From NCBI GenBank assembly GCA_945787435.1, contig CALZHX010000253.1, forward strand, positions 1 to 11,700: a DNA stretch of 11,700 bases. Direction: 5' to 3'. Numbering within the stretch: position 1 is the stretch's first letter; each line of letters begins with the position of its first letter. The notes beneath the pieces were generated by a model. That model saw nothing but the letters and a program-made list of their open reading frames with translations. It did not search any database and was not told the DNA's origin. This stretch comes from an uncultured Woeseiaceae bacterium (GTDB taxonomy: Bacteria; Pseudomonadota; Gammaproteobacteria; Steroidobacterales; Woeseiaceae). Below are positions 1-6,326 of the stretch, in pieces. The position numbers and the translations under genes are program-made.

Positions 1-458
1 GGACGGTAGCCGCGACCGCGCTCGACCTTGAGGATCATGTTGAGCTCGCCGACCTGTGTCAGGTTGGCAATAACGAGTTCGGGATTCATGATCTCGACGT
101 CGTGATCCAGCTGGATGTCGGCGCCTGTTACGGGACCCGGTCCTTTCTTGGATATACGCAGCTCGGCGGTGTCGCGCGTATGCATGCGTACAGCGACCTG
201 CTTCAGATTCAACAGAATCTCGACGACGTCTTCCTGCACGCCCTCGATGCTCGTGTATTCGTGCAGAACGCCCTCGATCTCCGCCTCGGTGATTGCAGCG
301 CCGGGCATTGAGGACAGCAGAATGCGACGCAGCGCATTGCCCAGTGTGTGGCCGAAGCCACGCTCGAATGGTTCGATGACCACTTTGGCCAACAGATCAT
401 TAACCGGCGTTACTTTTACGACGCGCGGCTTCAGAAATTCATGTACAGATTCCTGCAT
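1..458 (-). CDS. rpoA: RNA polymerase alpha subunit, N-terminal part (cut by window edge)
   Basis: The first 152 codons are present; the rest continues past the left edge. The protein starts MQESVHEFLKPRVVKVTPVN and has ERGFGHTLGNALRRILLSSM at residues 32-51, the conserved dimerisation segment including R44 and R45. EGVLHEYTSIEGVQEDVVEI follows at 62-81, and the visible part ends KVERGRGYR. This is the alpha N-terminal domain, which dimerises and nucleates assembly of beta and beta-prime; the promoter-binding C-terminal domain is outside. The ATG lies 18 nt after rpsD with AGGAAGG 9 nt upstream. Placement after rpsD is standard; rplQ would be expected next. Confidence 0.98.
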   Translation of the reverse strand, partial: MQESVHEFLKPRVVKVTPVNDLLAKVVIEPFERGFGHTLGNALRRILLSSMPGAAITEAEIEGVLHEYTSIEGVQEDVVEILLNLKQVAVRMHTRDTAELRISKKGPGPVTGADIQLDHDVEIMNPELVIANLTQVGELNMILKVERGRGYR

Positions 459-476
459 GGGTAGATACCTTCCTGA

Positions 477-1097
477 CTACTTGGAGTACAGCTCGACGAC
501 GAGATTTTCGTTGATGTCCGGGAGAATGTCTTCCCGATCCGGCAACGACTTGAAAACGCCCGCCATTTTTTTCGCGTCGACGTCTACCCACTCGGGCAGG
601 CCGACCTGGCCAGCAATCTCGATCGCATTCTGGATACGAAGTTGTTTACGAGCCTTTTCACGAATTCCTATTGCATCGCCTGCCTTCATCTGGGCAGACG
701 GAATGTTCACGACTTTGCCGTTTACTTCGATGCTCTTGTGGCTGACCAGCTGACGTGCCTCGGCACGTGTAGCTGCAAAGCCCATCCGATAAACGACATT
801 GTCCAGACGTCCCTCGAGAAGCCGCAGCAGGTTTTCACCCGTGGACCCCTTCAACTGCGCCGCGCGCTTGTAGTAGTTGCGGAACTGACGCTCCAGCACT
901 CCGTACATGCGACGTAGCTTTTGCTTCTCGCGCAGCTGCAAGCCGTAGTCCGACAGACGCGGACGACGCTGCGGTGCGCCACCCGGCGGCACCTCGAGCT
1001 TGCACTTCGACTCGAGCGGCCTTACGCCACTCTTAAGAAACAGATCCGTGCCTTCGCGGCGGGACAGTTTGCACTTTGGTCCTAAATATCTTGCCAT
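477..1097 (-). CDS. rpsD: 30S ribosomal protein S4
   Basis: The 206-residue product equals E. coli S4 in length. It starts MARYLGPKCKLSRREGTDLF; the S4 RNA-binding domain runs from about residue 95 (GRLDNVVYRMGFAATRAEAR) to 155, and the tail is DINENLVVELYSK. S4 starts 30S assembly by binding the 16S rRNA 5' domain, contributes to mRNA unwinding at the entry tunnel, and represses the alpha operon in E. coli. Cysteines remain at 9 and 32, but the full four-cysteine zinc site is absent. The usual PGQHG motif is replaced by PGGAPQ (residues 38-43), an oddity. The frame is open for 22 codons further upstream, but that overlaps rpsK; the chosen ATG has GAGG 7 nt before it. Confidence 0.98.
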   Translation of the reverse strand: MARYLGPKCKLSRREGTDLFLKSGVRPLESKCKLEVPPGGAPQRRPRLSDYGLQLREKQKLRRMYGVLERQFRNYYKRAAQLKGSTGENLLRLLEGRLDNVVYRMGFAATRAEARQLVSHKSIEVNGKVVNIPSAQMKAGDAIGIREKARKQLRIQNAIEIAGQVGLPEWVDVDAKKMAGVFKSLPDREDILPDINENLVVELYSK

Positions 1098-1107
1098 TTG
1101 TAAGCCT

Positions 1108-1488
1108 CTATACCCGGCGCTTCTTCGGCGGGCGACAGCCATTGTGAGGAATCGGTGTGACATCCTCGATGTTTTGAATACGAAAACCGAGGGCGTTCAG
1201 GGCACGCACCGCGGACTCGCGTCCCGGTCCTGGCCCACGAACACGCACGTCCAGGTTCTTGACGCCGAAATCGAGCGCTGTCCGGCCGGCCTTCTCAGAA
1301 GCCACCTGCGCCGCAAACGGCGTTGATTTACGCGAGCCGCGGAAACCACAGCCACCTGCGGTTGCCCACGACAGGGCGTTACCCTGACGATCGGTAATCG
1401 TGATGATTGTGTTGTTGAAGGACGCATGGATGTGGGCGATCGCGTCGACCACATGCTTTTTGACCTTCTTTTTCTTGGGTTCTGCCAT
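1108..1488 (-). CDS. rpsK: 30S ribosomal protein S11
   Basis: The 126-residue product (129 in E. coli) has a lysine-rich start (MAEPKKKKVKKHVVDAIAHI), then HASFNNTIITITDRQGNALS, GGCGFRGSRKSTPFAAQVAS, the signature GPGPGRESAVRALN at residues 85-98, and a tail of TPIPHNGCRPPKKRRV. S11 lies on the 30S platform next to the mRNA exit and shapes the Shine-Dalgarno helix site. The start is fixed by family length and an in-frame stop just upstream (TAG directly before AT). No normal ribosome-binding site is near: the nearest purine-rich match, GAGG, is about 28 nt away. Confidence 0.99.
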   Translation of the reverse strand: MAEPKKKKVKKHVVDAIAHIHASFNNTIITITDRQGNALSWATAGGCGFRGSRKSTPFAAQVASEKAGRTALDFGVKNLDVRVRGPGPGRESAVRALNALGFRIQNIEDVTPIPHNGCRPPKKRRV

Positions 1489-1524
1489 ATCTAATAATGC
1501 TCGTTGAGTATATTGGCCTCTACT

Positions 1525-1550
1525 CGTGCACGTTGTAGACGTTGTGCACG
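1525..1550 (-). other. Inverted repeat (hairpin) in the rpsM-rpsK spacer
   Basis: The 84-nt spacer between rpsM and rpsK is the longest in the window. It contains a perfect 7-bp inverted repeat, CGTGCAC at 1544-1550 and GTGCACG at 1525-1531 on the minus strand, separated by 12 nt. As RNA it would form a stem with a 12-nt loop. No run of T follows it, so it is not a standard intrinsic terminator. A processing site, mRNA stabiliser or protein-binding site are all possible. The ACGTTGT heptamer also occurs twice (plus strand 1530-1536 and 1539-1545), overlapping the repeat. Confidence 0.55.
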
Positions 1551-1572
1551 TAGCAAAGTGATTCGAAAATCC

Positions 1573-1929
1573 TTATCTCTTGATTGGTCTCCGCGGACCC
1601 TTCCGCGTCCGCGCATTAGTGCGTGTGCGTTGGCCGCGCAGCGGCAGACCACGTCTGTGACGAATGCCACGGTAGCAACCGAGGTCCATCAGACGCTTAA
1701 TATTCATTGAGATTTCGCGACGAAGGTCACCCTCGACCTCGAAGCTGTCGACAGCCGTACGAAGCTTGGCGACTTCTGGCTCAGCGAGATCCTTGACTGG
1801 TGTCGAGGGATCAACGTTGGCCGCAGCGCAAATCTGTTGCGCGCGCGTGTCGCCAATACCGTAGATCGACGTCAATGCGATCACGATGTGCTTGTTCAGC
1901 GGTATGTTTATTCCTGCTATACGTGCCAC
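1573..1929 (-). CDS. rpsM: 30S ribosomal protein S13
   Basis: The 118-residue product matches E. coli in length: MARIAGINIPLNKHIVIALT with a helix-two-turn-helix region, GDLRREISMNIKRLMDLGCY in the middle, and the basic C-terminal signature region RRGLPLRGQRTRTNARTRKG. S13 lies in the 30S head with S19, forms bridges to L5 in the 50S subunit and contacts P-site tRNA through its tail. The start codon is GTG with a GGGGA site in front; the conserved MARIAGINIP start supports this choice. As first gene of the alpha section it would be the target of feedback by S4 if the E. coli scheme applies. Confidence 0.99.
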   Translation of the reverse strand: MARIAGINIPLNKHIVIALTSIYGIGDTRAQQICAAANVDPSTPVKDLAEPEVAKLRTAVDSFEVEGDLRREISMNIKRLMDLGCYRGIRHRRGLPLRGQRTRTNARTRKGPRRPIKR

Positions 1930-1994
1930 TTATATTTCCCCAAGTTTGGGCTTTGTAAGTCGTCCTACGCCCTTATCTAACTGCTTTCGTTCGA
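1930..1994 (-). promoter_or_regulatory. rpmJ-rpsM leader with possible regulatory RNA structure
   Basis: The 65-nt spacer before rpsM occupies the place of the E. coli alpha-operon leader, where S4 represses translation by binding a pseudoknot. On the minus strand, GGGC (1969-1972) can pair with GCCC (1948-1951). Within it GTAGG (1964-1968) can pair with CTTAC (1955-1959) around an ACGA loop, leaving three bulged A residues. The same CCC bases also face GGGG (1938-1941), which is the rpsM ribosome-binding site 8 nt before the GTG. The two pairings exclude each other, which would suit a switch. The pairings are seen in the sequence; S4 control is inferred from the E. coli precedent, and no energy was computed. 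Confidence 0.45.
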
Positions 1995-2108
1995 CTAGCC
2001 CTGGCGCTGCTTGTGCCGGGCGTCTTTGCAGATAACCCGCACAACACCATTGCGACGAATGATCTTGCAGTTCCTGCAGATTTTCTTAACTGATGCTCTT
2101 ACTTTCAT
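1995..2108 (-). CDS. rpmJ: 50S ribosomal protein L36, zinc-binding form
   Basis: This 37-codon gene encodes MKVRASVKKICRNCKIIRRN and then GVVRVICKDARHKQRQG, followed by TAG. C11, C14, C27 and H32 form the L36 zinc ribbon (CxxC, 12 residues, C, four residues, H), so this is the zinc-dependent type. It is one residue shorter than E. coli L36. L36 binds 23S rRNA in the 50S subunit as one of the last proteins to assemble. AGGAG lies 8 nt before the ATG. It follows secY by 25 nt, with no infA, adk or map between, an arrangement typical of gammaproteobacteria. It closes the spc section. Confidence 0.97.
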   Translation of the reverse strand: MKVRASVKKICRNCKIIRRNGVVRVICKDARHKQRQG

Positions 2109-2133
2109 GAGATCACTCCTGGCGCTGATCGAA

Positions 2134-3498
2134 TCAGCGTACCTGTCCGCCTCTGCCGTAATTGCGCAGATTCGCTTTCTGCATCATGCCGTCGTACTGA
2201 TGGCTCATTGCATGCGCCTGCATCTGCGACATGAAGTCCATCGTTACGACGACGAGAATAAGTAATGACGTACCGCCAAAGCTGAACGGCATGCTGGGAT
2301 AGAACATTCTTACCAACTCTGGGAGTAGACATACTCCAGCAATATAGATCGCCCCCCAGAACGTCAGTCGCGTCAGTACTTTGTCAATATATTCAGCCGT
2401 ATGCGCACCAGGACGTATGCCCGGCACGAATGCACCCGATCGCTTCAGGTTATCCGCCGTGTCTTTCGAGTTGAACATCAGCGCGGTGTAGAAGAAGCAG
2501 AAGAAAATAATCATGGACGCGTACAACAGCACGTAAATCGGCTGGCCCGGACCGAGGTTTGCGCCAATGGTCTGGAGCGCACTTTGCAGGGCGTTCGGCT
2601 CCGCTGACTGGCCGCCAAAGAAGCTCGCGATCGTCGCCGGGAACATCAGGATACTCGAGGCAAAAATCGGCGGAATTACACCGGACATGTTGATCTTGAA
2701 CGGCAGGTGCGTGCTTTGCGCCTGGTACATCTTGCGTCCCTGCTGGCGCCGCGCGTAGTTCACAGTGATGCGGCGTTGTGCACGCTCCATGTAGACAACG
2801 AACACGATCGCAGCCACGGCGCCAACGAGCATTAGAATTGCTGTAACGGCTGACATTTCACCGTCTCTCACAAGTCCAGCCGTTCCGGCGATTGCAGCAG
2901 GCAAGCCTGCGACGATACCGGCGAGAATTATCATCGAGATACCGTTGCCGATACCACGCTCGGTGATCTGCTCACCCAGCCACATCAGGAAGACCGTCCC
3001 CGTGACCAGCGTGATCATGGCCGTAATCAGGAACGCCGGACCCGGATTTGCAACGATGCCTGCCTGACCCTGCAGCCAGGATGCCGCAGCAACAGACTGG
3101 AAGCTGGCAAGTGCAACTGTGCCGTAGCGCGTGTACTTGACGATCTGACGGCGGCCCGCTTCACCTTCTTTTCTAAGCTGCTGCAAGCTCGGCAAGATAT
3201 GGCTCGCCATCTGCATAATGATCGAAGACGAGATGTACGGCATGATGCCCATCGCGAAAATGCCGAACCGCGACAGGGCACCACCCGAGAACAGGTTGAC
3301 CATGCCCAGCAAGCCGCCTGCCTGTTGCTCGAAAAATTCAGCCAACGCCACGGGATTCACGCCGGGCACCGGAATGTAGGTGCCAGCGCGGAATACGATC
3401 AGCGCGCCGATGAGAAACAGGATGCGAACCTTCAGTTCGCCCAGTTTGCTCGCCGCTTTCGCGATGTCTGCCGGATTTTGTTGGAGTTTCTTTGCCAC
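2134..3498 (-). CDS. secY: Sec translocon channel subunit SecY
   Basis: The 454-residue inner-membrane protein forms the protein-conducting pore with SecE and SecG, driven by SecA or fed by the ribosome. About ten hydrophobic segments are visible, near residues 24-42, 75-95, 120-143, 154-175, 184-205, 216-236, 273-295, 319-342, 379-398 and 406-425. The plug region MVNLFSGGALSRFGIFAMGI is at 66-85, the family signature MWLGEQITERGIGNG at 172-186, and the cytosolic loop AFVPGIRPG at 356-364 carries R362, aligned with the essential E. coli Arg357. The start is GTG; the codon three positions upstream in this frame is a TAA stop, so no longer form exists. AGGA lies 10 nt before it, inside rplO. 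Confidence 0.99.
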   Translation of the reverse strand: MAKKLQQNPADIAKAASKLGELKVRILFLIGALIVFRAGTYIPVPGVNPVALAEFFEQQAGGLLGMVNLFSGGALSRFGIFAMGIMPYISSSIIMQMASHILPSLQQLRKEGEAGRRQIVKYTRYGTVALASFQSVAAASWLQGQAGIVANPGPAFLITAMITLVTGTVFLMWLGEQITERGIGNGISMIILAGIVAGLPAAIAGTAGLVRDGEMSAVTAILMLVGAVAAIVFVVYMERAQRRITVNYARRQQGRKMYQAQSTHLPFKINMSGVIPPIFASSILMFPATIASFFGGQSAEPNALQSALQTIGANLGPGQPIYVLLYASMIIFFCFFYTALMFNSKDTADNLKRSGAFVPGIRPGAHTAEYIDKVLTRLTFWGAIYIAGVCLLPELVRMFYPSMPFSFGGTSLLILVVVTMDFMSQMQAHAMSHQYDGMMQKANLRNYGRGGQVR

Positions 3499-3504
3499 GT
3501 CTAA

Positions 3505-3939
3505 TTAGTCCTGGATACTTCCGCCAGCTTTCTCGATGGCTTCACGCGCGCCTTTAGTAACAGCGACGCCCTTGAGCTTCACCGCCTTGCTAATTTCGCC
3601 AGACTTGATGACCTTGACCTTTGTAACGATGGCCGGCACCAGATTGGCTGCCTTCAAAACGTCAATCGTGATCTCGTCTGCATCGGGAATCGCCAGTTCG
3701 TGCAAGCGCAGTTCAGCTGACAACTTGGCCATGCGAGAGTTGAATCCAACTTTCGGCAAACGGCGCTGCAACGGCATCTGGCCGCCTTCGAAACCAACCT
3801 TGTGGTAACCGCCAGAGCGAGCATGCTGACCCTTCTGGCCGCGACCACTGGTCTTGCCCTGGCCCGCAGAGTGGCCGCGCCCAAGGCGCTTGCCAACTTT
3901 TTTCGCACCCTTGCCGGGCGACAGTTCATTTAAACGCAT
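3505..3939 (-). CDS. rplO: 50S ribosomal protein L15
   Basis: The 144-residue product matches E. coli in length. The extended N-terminus is rich in glycine and basic residues (GKRLGRGHSAGQGKTSGRGQ near residues 16-35), followed by GFEGGQMPLQRRLPKVGF near 49-66; the C-terminal half is a compact globular domain with the L15 signature region and ends SIQD. L15 is a late 50S assembly protein that reaches deep into 23S rRNA. Only 6 nt separate its stop from the secY start, and the end of rplO contains the AGGA that serves secY. Confidence 0.99.
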   Translation of the reverse strand: MRLNELSPGKGAKKVGKRLGRGHSAGQGKTSGRGQKGQHARSGGYHKVGFEGGQMPLQRRLPKVGFNSRMAKLSAELRLHELAIPDADEITIDVLKAANLVPAIVTKVKVIKSGEISKAVKLKGVAVTKGAREAIEKAGGSIQD

Positions 3940-3940
3940 T

Positions 3941-4129
3941 TCAGGCTTCCTCTACTGAAAGCAGGTAAGAGATACGATTAATCATGCCGCGGTTCTCCGG
4001 GGTATCGGCAACCGTGACAGTCTGATGCATCCTGCGCAGGCCCAGACCAGTAACACAGGCTTTGTGATTCTTGAGTCGCCCATGCTTGCTCTTGACCAGC
4101 GTTACCTTGAGTTCTTTTGTCTTAGCCAT
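3941..4129 (-). CDS. rpmD: 50S ribosomal protein L30
   Basis: The 62-residue product (59 in E. coli) starts MAKTKELKVTLVKSKHGRLK and continues NHKACVTGLGLRRMHQTVTV, matching the bacterial L30 fold. It binds 23S rRNA on the 50S surface. The gene lies between rpsE and rplO, its usual place. The ATG overlaps the rpsE stop by one base. The stop TGA is one base before the rplO ATG, and the end of rpmD supplies rplO's ribosome-binding site (GAGGAAG). Confidence 0.98.
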   Translation of the reverse strand: MAKTKELKVTLVKSKHGRLKNHKACVTGLGLRRMHQTVTVADTPENRGMINRISYLLSVEEA

Positions 4130-4635
4130 CAGGCCAGGATCTCCTTAACTTTCTTGCCGCGCTTCGCCGCAATCGCCTGCGGAGAGTGAATCTCCGACAG
4201 CGCCCTGATCGTGGCGCGCACGACGTTGATCGGGTTGCGTGAGCCGTAGCTCTTTGCCAGCACGTTGCGAACACCAGCGCACTCAAACACAGCACGCATC
4301 GCGCCGCCCGCGATAACGCCAGTACCTTCAGAAGCCGGCTGCATGTATACGTTGGTCGCGCCGTGACGGCCCTTCTTCGCGTACTGCAAGGTATCGTTGT
4401 TCAGGTTGACGTTGATCATGTTCTTACGAGCTGCCTGCATTGCCTTCTGAATGGCGATCGGCACTTCACGCGCCTTGCCATATCCGAAGCCGACCTGCCC
4501 CTGGCCATCACCAACAACGGTCAACGCCGTAAAACCAAATTGACGACCACCTTTTACAACCTTCGCAACGCGATTAACCGTTACGAGTTTTTCGATGAGG
4601 TCATCGCCCGACTGTGTCTGTTCGTTTCTTGCCAT
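4129..4635 (-). CDS. rpsE: 30S ribosomal protein S5
   Basis: The 168-residue product has a double-stranded RNA-binding-like N-terminal domain with VNRVAKVVKGGRQFGFTALT near residues 20-39 and GQVGFGYGKAREVPIAIQKA near 46-65, then a C-terminal domain with VIAGGAMRAVFECAGVRNVL. S5 affects decoding accuracy, and the VKGGR loop (about residues 27-31) is where spectinomycin-resistance changes occur in other species; no change is evident here compared with the E. coli loop. The TGA stop shares a base with the rpmD ATG (TGATG), implying coupling. The ribosome-binding site (AAGGTG, 12 nt upstream) is loosely spaced. Confidence 0.99.
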   Translation of the reverse strand: MARNEQTQSGDDLIEKLVTVNRVAKVVKGGRQFGFTALTVVGDGQGQVGFGYGKAREVPIAIQKAMQAARKNMINVNLNNDTLQYAKKGRHGATNVYMQPASEGTGVIAGGAMRAVFECAGVRNVLAKSYGSRNPINVVRATIRALSEIHSPQAIAAKRGKKVKEILA

Positions 4636-4657
4636 TGTGGTTTACCGCACCTTTCCC

Positions 4658-5017
4658 TTAAAACTTGAGTCCCGCTTCGCGCGCCGCGTCCGCAAGAGCC
4701 TGAACGCGACCGTGATAGCGGAAGCCCGAACGATCGAACGCGACCGTGTCGATTCCGGCAGCCTTTGCCTTCTCGGCAATCCGTGCGCCAATGATTGCTG
4801 CAGCTTCAATATTGCCGCCGCACTTGACGCCCTTGCGTACTTCTTTTTCCAGCGTCGATGCCGACGCCAGTACAGTGCCACCATCAGCACCGATGACCTG
4901 CGCATAGATATGGCGCGGCGTGCGGTGAACGCTGAGGCGATTCACTTCGAGTTCCGAGATCTTTGCACGAGCTTTGCGAGCGCGGCGCAGACGATTTTGT
5001 TTCTTATCGAGCTTCAT
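4658..5017 (-). CDS. rplR: 50S ribosomal protein L18
   Basis: The 119-residue product (117 in E. coli) has a basic N-terminus (MKLDKKQNRLRRARKARAK), then VNRLSVHRTPRHIYAQVIGA, a middle with ASASTLEKEVRKG and ARIAEKAKAAGID, and the C-terminal FDRSGFRYHGRVQALADAAR. L18 binds 5S rRNA with L5 and brings it into the 50S central protuberance. The ATG has only a weak GCGAG site and follows rplF by 15 nt; the stop is 22 nt before rpsE. Confidence 0.99.
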   Translation of the reverse strand: MKLDKKQNRLRRARKARAKISELEVNRLSVHRTPRHIYAQVIGADGGTVLASASTLEKEVRKGVKCGGNIEAAAIIGARIAEKAKAAGIDTVAFDRSGFRYHGRVQALADAAREAGLKF

Positions 5018-5032
5018 AATGTTCTCGCTAAA

Positions 5033-5566
5033 CTATTTCTTCTTCGCTTCCTTGAGCTGTACACGCTCATCGGAATAGCGAACACCTTTTCCTTTGTACG
5101 GCTCGGGCGGACGGAAATGACGAATTTCTGCCGCTACCTGACCAACCTTCTGCTTGTCCGAGCCCTTAATGACGACTTCTGTCTGGCTCGGCGTCTCGAC
5201 GCTGATGCCCTCCGGCACGTCGTAGACGACAGGATGTGAAAAACCGAGTGTCAGGTTCAACTTGCTACCCTGAGCCTGCGCACGATAGCCAACGCCGACC
5301 AACTCGAGCTTACGCTCGAACCCTTCGGTAACACCCTGGACCATGTTCGCAAGCAGCGCCCGGGTCGTACCCGTAACCGCCGTCGCAAATCGCGAGCCCG
5401 AACGCGGCGCCACCGTGATCGTATTCTCTTCCTGTTTCAGCTCCACTTCGGAGTTCAACTCAAGCGACAAAGAGCCCTTGCTGCCCTTAATCGTGACAAC
5501 GGTGCCTTCCTGCTTGAATTCGGTGCCTTGCGGCAACTCAACGGGTGCTTTTGCAATTCTGGACAT
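5033..5566 (-). CDS. rplF: 50S ribosomal protein L6
   Basis: The 177-residue product matches E. coli in length and contains two similar alpha/beta domains. Marks are MSRIAKAPVELPQGTEF at the start, GTTRALLANMVQGVTEGF near residues 66-83, VGVGYRAQAQGSKLNLTLGF, and the C-terminal signature PPEPYKGKGVRYSDERV. L6 binds 23S rRNA near the sarcin-ricin loop and the factor-binding site. The ribosome-binding site is weak, and translation may depend on ribosomes leaving rpsH 32 nt upstream. The tail is lysine-rich (EAKKK). Confidence 0.99.
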   Translation of the reverse strand: MSRIAKAPVELPQGTEFKQEGTVVTIKGSKGSLSLELNSEVELKQEENTITVAPRSGSRFATAVTGTTRALLANMVQGVTEGFERKLELVGVGYRAQAQGSKLNLTLGFSHPVVYDVPEGISVETPSQTEVVIKGSDKQKVGQVAAEIRHFRPPEPYKGKGVRYSDERVQLKEAKKK

Positions 5567-5572
5567 AGTTTT

Positions 5573-5595
5573 GTCTCAACCGGGTCAGTCTCAAC
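5573..5595 (-). repeat. 8-bp direct repeat in the rpsH-rplF spacer
   Basis: The 32-nt spacer between rpsH and rplF holds two identical copies of GTTGAGAC (minus strand), at 5588-5595 and 5573-5580, offset by 15 bp. The downstream copy contains the only Shine-Dalgarno-like bases (GAG) before the rplF ATG, which makes that site weak. The repeat may come from a small local duplication. Its length is short enough to be chance, so no function is claimed. Confidence 0.4.
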
Positions 5596-5598
5596 GCA

Positions 5599-5994
5599 TC
5601 AGGAAACGATGCAGAGAACTTCCCCTCCAATACCTTTCTCTCTTGCCTGACGATCCGACATCACACCTGCCGACGTCGATACGATGGCCACGCCAAGTCC
5701 GCCGAGAACCTTGGGCAAATCTTGCTTGCCGCGATAAATACGCAGGCCCGGGCGGCTCGCACGCTGAATGCGCTCGATTACCGGCACACCATCGAAGTAC
5801 TTGAGCTCGACGCTGAGCGTGCTTGCTGCACCTTCACCTTCGGTCGAGTAACTCGTGATGTAGCCTTCGTCTTTCAGTACCTTCGCTACAGCTTCTTTCG
5901 CTTTCGAGGCTGGCATGCTAACGCTCACCATGCGGGCTTTCTGGCCGTTACGAATACGGGTCAGCATGTCTGCGATCGGATCGGTCATACTCAT
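5599..5994 (-). CDS. rpsH: 30S ribosomal protein S8
   Basis: The 131-residue product (130 in E. coli) starts MSMTDPIADMLTRIRNGQKA and carries RIQRASRPGLRIYRGKQDLP and the C-terminal signature region GVAIVSTSAGVMSDRQARE, then GIGGEVLCIVS. S8 binds the central domain of 16S rRNA and is the translational repressor of the spc operon in E. coli. A second ATG lies two codons in; the first is preferred because the MSM start is conserved and GGAG lies 7 nt before it. It follows rpsN by 13 nt. Confidence 0.99.
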   Translation of the reverse strand: MSMTDPIADMLTRIRNGQKARMVSVSMPASKAKEAVAKVLKDEGYITSYSTEGEGAASTLSVELKYFDGVPVIERIQRASRPGLRIYRGKQDLPKVLGGLGVAIVSTSAGVMSDRQAREKGIGGEVLCIVS

Positions 5995-6007
5995 TTCTGT
6001 TCTCCGC

Positions 6008-6313
6008 CTACCAACTGGCCTTCGTCAGGCCCGGAATTTCGCCATTCATAGCGGCTTCCCGGAGCTTGTTGCGGCCGAGGCCAAATTTTCGATACACACC
6101 GTGCGGACGTCCGGTAATCGCACACCGGGCGCGTTGCCGCGTCGGGCTGCCATCGCGAGGCAAACTGTTTAGTTTTGCCTGCGCAACCTGGCGCTCTTCG
6201 TCCGAACTGTTGATGTTGCGAATGATCGCTTTCAGCTTGGTACGCTTTTCAGCGTGGCGTGCTACAAGCTTGGCGCGCTTCAGTTCGCGTTGAATCATGG
6301 ATTTCTTCGCCAT
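6008..6313 (-). CDS. rpsN: 30S ribosomal protein S14, long zinc-free type
   Basis: The 101-residue product matches E. coli in length and starts MAKKSMIQRELKRAKLV. The C-terminal region contains RARCAITGRPHGVYRKFGLG and ends GEIPGLTKASW. Only one cysteine (C64) is present, so the four-cysteine zinc site of the short S14 type is absent. S14 completes the 30S head next to S3 and S10. The frame is open for 38 more codons upstream, but that part overlaps rplE and is not S14-like; the chosen ATG has AGGA about 11 nt upstream and follows rplE by 13 nt. Confidence 0.98.
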   Translation of the reverse strand: MAKKSMIQRELKRAKLVARHAEKRTKLKAIIRNINSSDEERQVAQAKLNSLPRDGSPTRQRARCAITGRPHGVYRKFGLGRNKLREAAMNGEIPGLTKASW

Positions 6314-6326
6314 TACGGTGTGTTTC

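Noticed and set aside
115..753. A 212-codon plus-strand frame across the rpoA-rpsD junction
   Set aside because: It is antisense to two certain conserved genes and its translation shows no recognisable domain.
1525..1550. The rpsM-rpsK hairpin as a transcription terminator
   Set aside because: No T run follows on the transcribed strand, and essential rpsK, rpsD and rpoA lie downstream.
1521..1550. A nine-codon GTG-started peptide in the rpsM-rpsK spacer
   Set aside because: It has no ribosome-binding site and its sequence is simply the two repeat arms read through; nothing supports translation.
4595..5239. A 214-codon plus-strand frame over rpsE, rplR and rplF
   Set aside because: It is antisense to three certain ribosomal protein genes; much of it is in the register that stays open by codon bias.
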